Positions 1 to 5,323 are shown, numbered from the stretch's first letter. The stretch is 5,323 nt of DNA from Gammaproteobacteria bacterium (GCA_030039615.1 JASHVF010000058.1:1-5323); one strand, 5' to 3'. Notes: generated by a model not told the origin, from the letters alone. Made by a program: numbers and translations.

Positions 1-135
1 TCCGCCGCAGACGTGGCGGCGCTCAACACACTGGGCATCCGCGCCCATAACACCGCGATCGACCAGGAGCAGGCGCTCGCGGATCAGTTCAACAATCAGA
101 TCCGGATCTACAAGTCGAAGCATCCCGGCTCGTGA
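1..135 (+). CDS. C-terminal end of an unrecognised protein (partial, 5' end outside window)
   Basis: An open frame runs in from the left edge and ends at a TGA at 133-135, leaving 44 residues ending in KSKHPGS. Nearly every third codon position is G or C, as in the clear genes of this window, so I take it as real coding sequence. The fragment is polar and probably helical, with many Gln, Asn, Asp and Ala residues. It has no membrane segment and no motif I recognise. It converges on the DUF885 gene with a 27-bp gap, and I see no hairpin plus T-run in that gap. Function cannot be given from this tail alone. Confidence 0.7.
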   Translation, partial: SAADVAALNTLGIRAHNTAIDQEQALADQFNNQIRIYKSKHPGS

Positions 136-162
136 GGCACACGCAGCGCATCGTGAACGGCA

Positions 163-1938
163 CTAGTTGGGTGAGCCGACGAGCTCCTCGAGCACCGCCT
201 TGCGCATCAGGTCGGGCGGCAGCAGCCCCTGGGCCAGAATGAAGTCGTGGAACTTCTTCTGGTCGAACCGACCGCCGAGCGCGGCCTCGGTCTCCTTGCG
301 CAGCGACAGCAGACGCGTATACCCGTAGAAGTAGCTGTTGGCCTGCCCGGGTGAGCGGTAGGTAAAGCGCTCGACCTCCTCCTTCGCAAAGGCGTGGCTC
401 AACACCACGTCCTGCTCCAGTACCTCGTAGGCGCGCTCGGGCGTGACCGCGCCGCTTTGCAGCTCGGGATCGAGAAAGGCGCGCGCCGCTCGCAGCAGGC
501 GCAGCTGCAGGGTCAGCAGCTGCCCGTCGGCGGGCTCGTAGGGCTGCATGATGTACTCGGAGTACAGCCCCCAGCCTTCGGCGTTGGTGGAATTGAAGGC
601 GTACAGCGCGCGTGCCTCGCTCACCCCGTGCTCGACCATGGAGTCGAACTGCAGCTCGTGACCGGGACGCGCCTCGTGCGCGGTCAGCGTCCAGGCGACC
701 GCGTCGAAGGTGAAGTCATCGTATTTGTCGTCGCTCCCGCCGGCCGTGGCCGACGGAATGTTCAACGGCAGCACGAACTCGCCGCGTTGGCCGGTGTTGT
801 GCAGGAACGGCGGCGGCGACATGTGCGGCGCGGGCTGCTGCGCGGTCTCGGCGGGGGTGGCGAGGCGGATGATGGCCGGGCGGTCGGGCAGCGTAACCAG
901 ATTCTGCGCGACGATGATCTGCTCGATCTGGTGCAGGCGGTTGTTGAAGAACGGCAGGATCGCATCGCCCGTGATCTGCTTCTTCTTGAGCTCGCGAATC
1001 ACCGCCCGGTAGTCGCTCGAGGCGTAGCCGTTGGCCCTGGCGACCTCGGCCGCGAGCGGCGCCATCTGCTCCTGGTACTCGGTGAAGGCGCTGTGTGCCA
1101 TGGCGGCGATCCGCTCGGGAGGCAGATCGATGCCGTACTCCTCGAAGGCGAGCGCGTACTTCTCCTTCGGCAGGCGGAAGTCGCTGCGCGCCTTGGGGAG
1201 AATGTTCTCGCGCACCCAGCCGTCGTAGGCGGCGAGCTGCGTCCTGAGGGTCGCATAGGCGTCCTGCCAGCCGTCGAGGCCGTACTTGCGGAACAGCGCG
1301 CCGATGCCGTCGACGTAGTTGGAGTTGCGCCCGAGCTCGGTCTCCACCTCCTGCTTCGACGGATAGAGCACGCCCGGCTTGGCGATCTGCTCGAGGTCGC
1401 GCTGCTTCAGCACCTCGGTGATCGGCGGGTGGCCGCCCTCGAGGCCCGCATACTTGCGCAGGCGCGCGACCGCCGCCGGACGGCGCTCGGCGGCAACCTG
1501 GTCGTCCAGCAGCACGCGCAGCCCCTGAAATACGAACGCGCTGGCGTTATTGAACGGGACCTCGTGCCTGAGCTCGTAGTCCTCGCGGCGAAACTGCAGG
1601 TCGAGCGCCTTGTGCAGGATCTCCATGTCCTCGCGCACCTTGTGGTCGGATTCGTGCGCGCGCGCTGCATCGATCCCGGCCAGCGCCTTCTGCAGCTCGC
1701 GCCGCCGCTGCTCTTCGTCCGCCAGGGTCGGATTGGAGATGAGCGGATCGAACTTCGCGAGTCCCTCCCGTGAGCCTCTTTCGGGACGGTGCTCGAGCTC
1801 CACAGCGAGCAGCCGCTCCGTGTAGGCATTGCTGCGCTCGATCCAGTCGGCGGCAGGCTGCGGGCTCTCGGCAGCCCGGGCAAACGCCCCGCAGCTAAGC
1901 GCGATCGCGAGGACTGCTACGGTCGGGGAACGGCGCAT
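163..1938 (-). CDS. Exported DUF885 family protein, putative zinc metallopeptidase
   Basis: The 591-aa protein starts at an ATG (complement of 1936-1938) with an AGAGG ribosome site 5 nt upstream. The N-terminus (Arg-Arg, then a hydrophobic run to about residue 19, then ARA before AE) looks like a signal peptide cleaved near residue 22, so a periplasmic location is likely. The core signature is HEARPGH at residues 421-427, followed by AEGWGLYSE at about 453-461. His421, His427 and Glu454 are the expected metal ligands and Glu422 the expected catalytic base. A further conserved DUF885 block, SPGQANSYFYGY, lies at about 529-540. Length and motif order match full-length DUF885 proteins. The family resembles gluzincin-type peptidases, but substrates are mostly unknown, so peptidase activity is inferred. 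No truncation is seen. It is transcribed alone, divergently from the lipoprotein pair. Confidence 0.93.
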   Translation of the reverse strand: MRRSPTVAVLAIALSCGAFARAAESPQPAADWIERSNAYTERLLAVELEHRPERGSREGLAKFDPLISNPTLADEEQRRRELQKALAGIDAARAHESDHKVREDMEILHKALDLQFRREDYELRHEVPFNNASAFVFQGLRVLLDDQVAAERRPAAVARLRKYAGLEGGHPPITEVLKQRDLEQIAKPGVLYPSKQEVETELGRNSNYVDGIGALFRKYGLDGWQDAYATLRTQLAAYDGWVRENILPKARSDFRLPKEKYALAFEEYGIDLPPERIAAMAHSAFTEYQEQMAPLAAEVARANGYASSDYRAVIRELKKKQITGDAILPFFNNRLHQIEQIIVAQNLVTLPDRPAIIRLATPAETAQQPAPHMSPPPFLHNTGQRGEFVLPLNIPSATAGGSDDKYDDFTFDAVAWTLTAHEARPGHELQFDSMVEHGVSEARALYAFNSTNAEGWGLYSEYIMQPYEPADGQLLTLQLRLLRAARAFLDPELQSGAVTPERAYEVLEQDVVLSHAFAKEEVERFTYRSPGQANSYFYGYTRLLSLRKETEAALGGRFDQKKFHDFILAQGLLPPDLMRKAVLEELVGSPN

Positions 1939-1970
1939 GGCGACCTCTGAGGGTAATACGGGAGGCGCGC

Positions 1971-2000
1971 ATTATACGCAGCGCCAGCGGACCGACTGTC
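1971..2000 (-). promoter_or_regulatory. Probable promoter of the DUF885 gene
   Basis: Read on the minus strand, 1976-1971 is a perfect TATAAT -10 box. It would start transcription near 1964 and give a leader of about 25 nt that contains the AGAGG ribosome site. The -35 is poor: GACAGT (2000-1995) has 18-bp spacing, while CGGACA (2002-1997) matches TTGACA better but at 20-bp spacing. The -10 is convincing; the -35 assignment is tentative. Confidence 0.55.
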
Positions 2001-2016
2001 CGTGCCTCGAGAACCG

Positions 2017-2042
2017 GGGCCGCCGCAAGGCGGCCCTTTTTT
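2017..2042 (+). terminator. Strong intrinsic terminator, plus-strand orientation
   Basis: An 8-bp all-G/C stem (GGGCCGCC at 2017-2024, GGCGGCCC at 2029-2036) closes a GCAA tetraloop and is followed directly by six T (2037-2042). This is a textbook Rho-independent terminator, working only on the plus strand because no T-run flanks the other side. No plus-strand gene ends just upstream: the region to the left is the divergent DUF885 promoter and gene. It may therefore lie in the leader of the lipoprotein pair, end a short RNA, or stop antisense transcription through the DUF885 gene. Confidence 0.88.
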
Positions 2043-2078
2043 GTGGTAGCTTGCGCCGGTCACGGATGGAGAGAGCCT

Positions 2079-2543
2079 ATGCGCGCGCACCTGCCTCACG
2101 ATACCCGGCGCCGTTTGCCGCGCGCCTCAGTCGTTCTCGGCGCGCTGCTGGCGCTTGCCGCCCTCGGTGCATGCGAATCGCAGCAACAGATGATCGCCGA
2201 GCACGAGGACCGGCTGGCGGCCGCGGGTTTTGTCGTCAGGCCCGCCAATACGCCCGAACGCCAGGCGATGCTGGCGCGGCTGCCGGCGCACACGTTCGTC
2301 ATGCGACAAAACGGCGACGCCGTTCACTACGTGTACGCCGATCCCCTGGTCTGCGGCTGCCTGTACGTCGGCACGCAGCAAGCCTACAACCAGTACAAGG
2401 CGAATCAGCTGGCACAGCACCTCGCCGACGAGCAGCTGATGACGGCGCAGGCGTATTCCGATGCGGCCTGGTCGTGGCAGGCCTGGGGTCCGTGGGGCCC
2501 GGTTCCGGTGGCCGGCTTCGTGTACGGCCCGGTGGGCTGGTAA
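2079..2543 (+). CDS. Small lipoprotein with YVYADPxVCxCLYVG motif, paralog 1
   Basis: The 154-aa protein starts at the ATG at 2079, chosen because GGAGAGAG (2068-2075) sits just upstream; an in-frame GTG at 2043 overlaps the end of the terminator and has no such site. Residues 11-31 form a signal peptide (Arg-rich, then ALLALAALG) ending in the lipobox LGAC, with lipidated Cys32. Glu33 at position +2 would not retain it in the inner membrane, so an outer-membrane anchor is likely. The mature part has a conserved segment AAAGFVVRPANTPER, then YVYADPLVCGCLYVG with a CxC pair, then QQAYNQY. The tail is rich in Trp, Gly and Pro and ends in VGW. I recognise this as a widespread uncharacterised proteobacterial lipoprotein type but know no function. 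A close paralog follows 15 bp downstream, probably in the same transcript. Confidence 0.9.
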   Translation: MRAHLPHDTRRRLPRASVVLGALLALAALGACESQQQMIAEHEDRLAAAGFVVRPANTPERQAMLARLPAHTFVMRQNGDAVHYVYADPLVCGCLYVGTQQAYNQYKANQLAQHLADEQLMTAQAYSDAAWSWQAWGPWGPVPVAGFVYGPVGW

Positions 2544-2558
2544 ACATAGGGGCACGCC

Positions 2559-3002
2559 GTGAAGTCGAACCCAGGCTGTCGGGCCGCATTGCTCGGAGCA
2601 CTGCTCGCCGGATGCCTGCTCGGCGCGTGCCAGACCGTGCCGCCGGACTTTGGCGCAACGGAGGACCAGCTGGCGGCCGCCGGTTTCGTCATGAAGCCGG
2701 CCGACACCCCGCAGCGCCAGACCATGCTCGGTCGGCTGCCGCCACACCAGTTTCTGCTGCGCCAGAACGGCGGCACGACGCACTACGTCTACGCAGATCC
2801 TCTCGTCTGCGATTGTCTCTACGTCGGAACGCAACAGGCCTACGACCAGTACCGGATGAACCTGCTGTCGCAACATCTCGCCGATGAGCGTCAGCTGGCC
2901 GCGCTCGCCTGGTCCGATGGCGAGTGGTCGTGGGCGGCGTGGGGTCCCTGGGAGACCGTCGATACCTCGTTTGGATTCACTTACAGTTCAGTCGGCTGGT
3001 AG
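2559..3002 (+). CDS. Small lipoprotein with YVYADPxVCxCLYVG motif, paralog 2
   Basis: The 147-aa protein starts at a GTG at 2559; AGGGG at 2548-2552, 6 nt upstream, fixes the start. The signal peptide ends in LGAC (Cys24), which aligns with Cys32 of the preceding gene. A second lipobox-like LAGC at Cys19 lies inside the hydrophobic segment. By hand alignment, 56 of 77 residues are identical to paralog 1 from the ED(R/Q)LAAAGFV segment to HLADE, with no gaps. Identity is highest around HYVYADPLVC-x-CLYVGTQQAY. Both share a WSWxAWGPW block and a final VGW, but the residues between them have diverged. The mature N-terminus (QTVPPDFGA) also differs. This is clearly an older tandem duplication with both copies intact and conserved, suggesting both are used. 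Function is unknown; outer-membrane location is inferred from the lipobox. Confidence 0.9.
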   Translation: MKSNPGCRAALLGALLAGCLLGACQTVPPDFGATEDQLAAAGFVMKPADTPQRQTMLGRLPPHQFLLRQNGGTTHYVYADPLVCDCLYVGTQQAYDQYRMNLLSQHLADERQLAALAWSDGEWSWAAWGPWETVDTSFGFTYSSVGW

Positions 3003-3137
3003 CAGCCGCCGGCACTTCACAGGCGTTTCGTGACGCAGATACCGGCCGGGGACGAGCGGCCGGCCTGAACCCGTGACCAGGGTCCCAGCGACGCTTGCGC
3101 CGTCTGGGTAGGCTTTCCCTTGAGGAAGCCGTTCATT

Positions 3138-3743
3138 ATGTTAGTCAAATACGCCGTGGCTGCCATGGCCGTATGTACGACGGCGATCTGCGGCGCCGCG
3201 CCCGCCATCTATAAATATGTCGACGCCGAGGGCATAGCGCATTTCACCGACAAGCCGGACTCGACGCGCTACCGGTTGTTCGATCTCAAGGGGTTGACGC
3301 GCAGCGGTGATAATTACGACCCGCGACTGCTGGCGCGCGCCTCGCGCTACGACCCGATCATCGAGGCCGAGGCAAGATCCGCGGGCGTCGAGCCCAATCT
3401 GCTGCGCGCCGTCATCGTGGTCGAATCGGGCTTCAACCCCGGCGCGATCTCCAAGCGCGGCGCCGTCGGCCTCATGCAGCTCATGCCTGCGACGGCCGCG
3501 CGCTTCGGCGTGTCCGATCGCTACGATCCGCGGCAGAACGTGCGCGGCGGCGCGCTGTACCTCGGCTTTCTGATCAATCGGTTCGGCCAGAACCTGCGTC
3601 TCGCGCTCGCCGCCTTCAACGCCGGCGAAGAGGCGGTGGACCGAAGCGCGGGGCAGATCCCGCCGTTCAGCGAAACGCTCGAATACGTCCCGAGAGTCCT
3701 GAAGATCTACCAGCTGCTCACCGAGCAGCGCATGCATTCCTGA
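3138..3743 (+). CDS. Exported lytic transglycosylase with DUF4124-like N-terminus and SLT domain
   Basis: The 201-aa protein probably cleaves peptidoglycan glycan strands in the periplasm. I chose the ATG at 3138 because GAGGAAG (3122-3128) precedes it; a TTG at 3120 would add six residues and lie before that site. Residues 1-23 form a signal peptide ending in GAAPA. Residues 24-40 (IYKYVDAEG, then HFTDKP) look like the DUF4124 module often found at the start of exported proteobacterial proteins. The SLT domain covers about 70-192. Its catalytic Glu is Glu96 in VVESGFNP, followed by GLMQLMPATA (111-120), AAFNAGEEAV (158-167; many relatives have AYNAG) and ETLEYVPRV (179-187). All standard SLT motifs are present, so it should be active. 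It is short, with no LysM or other wall-binding domain. It is 135 bp from the lipoproteins and a functional link to them is not evident. Confidence 0.93.
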   Translation: MLVKYAVAAMAVCTTAICGAAPAIYKYVDAEGIAHFTDKPDSTRYRLFDLKGLTRSGDNYDPRLLARASRYDPIIEAEARSAGVEPNLLRAVIVVESGFNPGAISKRGAVGLMQLMPATAARFGVSDRYDPRQNVRGGALYLGFLINRFGQNLRLALAAFNAGEEAVDRSAGQIPPFSETLEYVPRVLKIYQLLTEQRMHS

Positions 3744-3755
3744 GCACTCTATTTA

Positions 3756-3793
3756 ATCGGGGCTCCCCTCACCCGATAGCTCCGGCGGGAGCT
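3756..3793 (+). other. Two adjacent short hairpins after the transglycosylase gene
   Basis: ATCGGG (3756-3761) can pair with CCCGAT (3772-3777), and directly after it AGCTCC (3778-3783) can pair with GGAGCT (3788-3793) around a GGCG loop. They lie 12 bp after the transglycosylase stop and upstream of the his promoter. There is no T-run, so this is not a classical intrinsic terminator; it could protect the 3' end or help factor-dependent termination. Chance pairing in GC-rich DNA is possible. Confidence 0.3.
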
Positions 3794-3821
3794 TCAGCCG
3801 GGCAATGCCGATCGCGGGCTA

Positions 3822-3850
3822 TTGACAATGTACTAATGTGCTAGCACATT
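3822..3850 (+). promoter_or_regulatory. Promoter of the trpR-like/hisG/hisD operon
   Basis: A perfect TTGACA -35 box lies at 3822-3827. At the standard 17-bp spacing the -10 position is CACATT (3845-3850), a three-of-six match to TATAAT. A second reading is an extended -10, TGT-ACTAAT at 3829-3837, which has no good -35. With the first reading transcription starts near 3857, right at the GTG start codon of the first gene. The -10 and nearly all the spacer lie inside the palindrome, so a protein bound there would block RNA polymerase. Confidence 0.65.
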
Positions 3851-3856
3851 AGTACA
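3829..3856. promoter_or_regulatory. 28-bp perfect palindrome, probable operator for the adjacent TrpR-like regulator
   Basis: All 14 base pairs of the inverted repeat match around a centre between 3842 and 3843 (core GCTAGC, outer half-sites TGTACTAA and TTAGTACA). It can be read as two overlapping 18-bp sites, GTACT-N8-AGCAC at 3830-3847 and GTGCT-N8-AGTAC at 3838-3855, with centres 8 bp apart. This resembles E. coli TrpR operators (GTACT-N8-AGTAC type), where dimers also bind in tandem 8 bp apart. The site overlaps the promoter and directly precedes a TrpR-family gene. A symmetrical operator is well supported; which protein binds it is inferred. Confidence 0.85.
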
Positions 3857-3857
3857 G

Positions 3858-4184
3858 GTGAAGAGCCACGGGAACATCACTCCACGCCAGGAAGCGCTCG
3901 CCGAGCGGGCGCTGTGCACGGCCTTTGCGGCTCTCGAGACCCCGGAGGAGTGCCGGGCGTTCCTGCGCGACCTCTGTACCCCGGCGGAGATTCAGGCGAT
4001 GGCCGACCGCTGGGCGGTCGTCGAGCATCTGCAGCGCGGCCTCCCCTACCGTGAGATCAGCCGGCTCTCGGGCGTCGCGCTTGCCACCATCGTGCGGGTG
4101 GCGCGCTTTCTGAGCGGCGGTCACGGCGGCTACCTGACCGCCAGTCAGCGGCTCGAAGCCGCACGTCACGCGGCCCACGGCTAA
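3858..4184 (+). CDS. TrpR/YerC-YecD family transcriptional regulator, probable autoregulated his operon repressor
   Basis: The 108-aa protein has the all-helical Trp-repressor fold signature throughout. The LCTPAEIQAMADRW segment (39-52) matches TrpR LTPDEREALGTR, and residues 61-85 (GLPYREISRLSGVALATIVR onward) form the helix-turn-helix. Aligned with E. coli TrpR, with one residue deleted before the HTH, the positions of Thr44, Arg54, Thr81 and Arg84, which contact or surround tryptophan, are kept as Thr41, Arg51, Thr77 and Arg80. A small-molecule co-ligand is thus plausible. It is 5 bp ahead of hisG, so histidine or a pathway intermediate is a likelier signal than tryptophan; this is inference. 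The GTG at 3858 gives the normal family length, but no Shine-Dalgarno site precedes it and transcription may begin almost at it. I recall TrpR-family regulators called HisR being proposed for his operons elsewhere, so a symbol is withheld. Confidence 0.93.
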   Translation: MKSHGNITPRQEALAERALCTAFAALETPEECRAFLRDLCTPAEIQAMADRWAVVEHLQRGLPYREISRLSGVALATIVRVARFLSGGHGGYLTASQRLEAARHAAHG

Positions 4185-4189
4185 GCCTC

Positions 4190-5080
4190 ATGGACGAGGC
4201 GCGCCTCAAGATCGCCGTGCAGAAGGTGGGGCGGCTCACCGAGCCCTCGCTCGAGCTGCTGGCACGCTGCGGACTGCAGCTCTCGCGCGGCAAGGATCAG
4301 CTGTTCGCCTACGGCGAAAACATGCCGCTCGATGTCTTGTTCGTGCGCGATGACGACATCCCGGATCTGGTGCGCGAGGACGTCTGCGACCTGGGGCTCG
4401 TCGGTCTCAACGTGCTCGAAGAGAGGCGGCTCGCGCTCGGCGGCCGGTGCGCCAGTCTCGAATCCTTGCGCAGCCTCGAATTCGGCCGTTGCCGCCTGTC
4501 GCTCGCGGTGCCGAAGGAGTTCCGCTATCGCGGCGTGCGCGCCCTCGCGGGACTCCGGATCGCCACCACCTACCCGCAGCTGCTCGAGCGCTATCTGCGC
4601 GAGCGGGACGTCGCCGCGCAGATCGTGAGGCTCTCAGGCTCGGTTGAGATTGCGCCGCGCCTGGGCAGAGCCGACCTCATCTGCGATCTCGTTTCCACCG
4701 GCTCGACACTCGAGGCGAACCATCTCACCGAAGTCGAGACCGTGCTGCAGAGCCACGCGGTGCTCATTCGCACGCCGCTGCCACTGCCGCCGCCGAAGGC
4801 CGAGTGGGTGGAGCGGATCCTGAAACGCATCGACGGCGTGCAGCAGGTACGCGAGAGCAAGTACATCATGCTGCACGCGCCGCGCGCGGCGCTCGGCGAG
4901 ATCCGCAGGCTGCTGCCGGGCTCCGAGGCGCCGACCATCATCCCGCTCGAAGGATCGACCGACCGGGTCGCCGTGCACGCGGTCTGTCGCGAGAATGTGT
5001 TCTGGGAGACGCTTGAATCCCTGAAGAAAGCCGGCGCGAGCGCCCTGCTCGTCCTGCCGGTCGAGAAGATGCTCGCCTGA
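4190..5080 (+). CDS. hisG: ATP phosphoribosyltransferase, long form (HisG)
   Basis: HisG catalyses the first committed step of histidine synthesis, joining ATP and PRPP to give phosphoribosyl-ATP in the cytoplasm. The 296-aa sequence follows E. coli HisG (299 aa) over its whole length: KIAVQKVGRL near the start, RCGLQL, AENMPIDIL-like GENMPLDVLFVRDDDIP (42-58), and VCDLGLVGLNVLEE. The PRPP-binding loop is DLVSTGSTLEAN at 166-177. The C-terminal part (about 205-296, with RESKYIMLHAP and FWETLESLKKAGASALLVLP) is the ACT-like regulatory domain. This is therefore the long, histidine-feedback-inhibited form that needs no HisZ partner. The ATG at 4190 fits the family N-terminus. No clear Shine-Dalgarno site precedes it, but the regulator's stop codon is only 5 bp upstream, so translation is probably coupled. 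Enzyme inhibition and operator control would give two layers of feedback. Confidence 0.98.
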   Translation: MDEARLKIAVQKVGRLTEPSLELLARCGLQLSRGKDQLFAYGENMPLDVLFVRDDDIPDLVREDVCDLGLVGLNVLEERRLALGGRCASLESLRSLEFGRCRLSLAVPKEFRYRGVRALAGLRIATTYPQLLERYLRERDVAAQIVRLSGSVEIAPRLGRADLICDLVSTGSTLEANHLTEVETVLQSHAVLIRTPLPLPPPKAEWVERILKRIDGVQQVRESKYIMLHAPRAALGEIRRLLPGSEAPTIIPLEGSTDRVAVHAVCRENVFWETLESLKKAGASALLVLPVEKMLA

Positions 5081-5087
5081 GGCCCGG

Positions 5088-5323
5088 ATGCGCGTCCTCG
5101 ACTGGAGCACCCTTGATGAGTCGGGCCGGCGAGCCGCACTCGCACGACCCGGCCGCGGCGCGCGCTCGGGCGTCGAGCGGCTGGCACGCGACGTCATCGC
5201 CCAGGTGCGCCAGCAGGGCGATGCGGCGCTCAGGTTACTGACGCGACGCTTCGATGGCGTCGACCTCGAGGAGTTTGCCGTCGCACCCGCAGAGTTCGCG
5301 TCCGCTCGCAGCGCCCTGTCGGA
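5088..5323 (+). CDS. hisD: Histidinol dehydrogenase, N-terminal part (HisD), cut by window edge
   Basis: The first 78 residues are present and the frame is open to the window end. HisD carries out the last two oxidation steps of histidine synthesis (histidinol to histidinal to histidine, with NAD+ and a bound zinc). The N-terminus matches HisD: a short lead with DWSTLD, then ARDVIAQVRQQGDAALRLLT followed by RRFDGV, comparable to E. coli VNDILDNVKARGDEALREYS followed by AKFD. The zinc and NAD sites lie beyond the window. The ATG at 5088 has a GAGG ribosome site at 5079-5082 that overlaps the hisG TGA stop. The gap to hisG is 7 bp, so it is co-transcribed. The gene order hisG-hisD is the usual start of proteobacterial his operons. 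Confidence 0.95.
   Translation, partial: MRVLDWSTLDESGRRAALARPGRGARSGVERLARDVIAQVRQQGDAALRLLTRRFDGVDLEEFAVAPAEFASARSALS

Noticed and set aside
394..1773. Long plus-strand open frame (459 codons) opposite the DUF885 gene
   Set aside because: It is antisense to a gene with clear family motifs, lacks a recognisable domain, and is typical of open frames opposite GC-rich genes.
2000..2016. Sequence resembling a tRNA T-arm on the minus strand (GGTTCTCGAGG)
   Set aside because: It does not fit the TTCRA loop pattern and no acceptor stem, anticodon arm or CCA could be found around it.
1829..2887. Plus-strand open frame of 352 codons across the divergent gap and both lipoproteins
   Set aside because: It is very rich in Arg, Ala and Gly, runs through a terminator, and overlaps two lipoproteins that conserve the same protein sequence in another frame.
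3042..3063. Hairpin CCGGCCG / CGGCCGG after the second lipoprotein
   Set aside because: A 7-bp stem with an 8-nt loop but no T-run after it, in GC-rich DNA; not enough to call a terminator.
3120..3140. TTG at 3120 as the transglycosylase start
   Set aside because: It lies upstream of the GAGGAAG ribosome site at 3122-3128, which instead serves the ATG at 3138; the shorter form also gives a normal signal peptide.
3744..4189. Classical his attenuator (leader peptide with a run of His codons plus terminator) before hisG
   Set aside because: No run of CAC/CAT codons in a short open frame and no terminator with a T-run lies between the promoter and hisG. Control appears to be by an operator instead.
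4591..5197. Minus-strand open frames opposite hisG and hisD
   Set aside because: They are shadows of strongly conserved his genes, with low-complexity Arg/Ser/Ala-rich translations.
1..5323. CRISPR arrays, insertion sequences, phage or defence genes
   Set aside because: I found no direct repeats with spacers, transposase, integrase or defence motifs. Apart from the tandem lipoproteins there is no repeated unit, and base use is even across the window.

Overview
This is a GC-rich window with strong G/C preference at third codon positions. Most of it is coding, with short gaps. The gene content (a DUF885 protein, outer-membrane-type lipoproteins, a DUF4124/SLT transglycosylase, and a TrpR-like gene directly ahead of hisG-hisD) suggests a gammaproteobacterium of the Xanthomonadales/Nevskiales/Steroidobacter type. 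That placement is an inference from gene types, not a measured result.

Left part (1-1938): the last 44 codons of an unrecognised plus-strand gene meet, tail to tail across 27 bp, a 591-aa exported DUF885 protein on the minus strand. The DUF885 protein carries a complete HExxPGH...E zinc-peptidase-like signature and is preceded by a perfect TATAAT box.

Middle (1939-3743): a strong plus-strand intrinsic terminator sits in the divergent gap with no obvious gene upstream of it. Two tandem paralogous small lipoproteins follow; they share a YVYADPLVCxCLYVG core and probably form one operon. Next comes a small exported lytic transglycosylase with an N-terminal DUF4124-like segment and a C-terminal SLT domain.

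Right part (3744-5323): this is the start of a histidine biosynthesis operon. It has a TTGACA promoter, a perfect 28-bp palindrome, a TrpR/YerC-YecD family regulator, long-form hisG, and the start of hisD cut off by the window edge. The genes are 5 and 7 bp apart. The palindrome can be read as two overlapping TrpR-type operators offset by exactly 8 bp, the register used by tandem E. coli TrpR dimers. The simplest model is that the first gene is an autoregulated repressor of the his operon. This promoter-operator-regulator unit is the most interesting part of the window.
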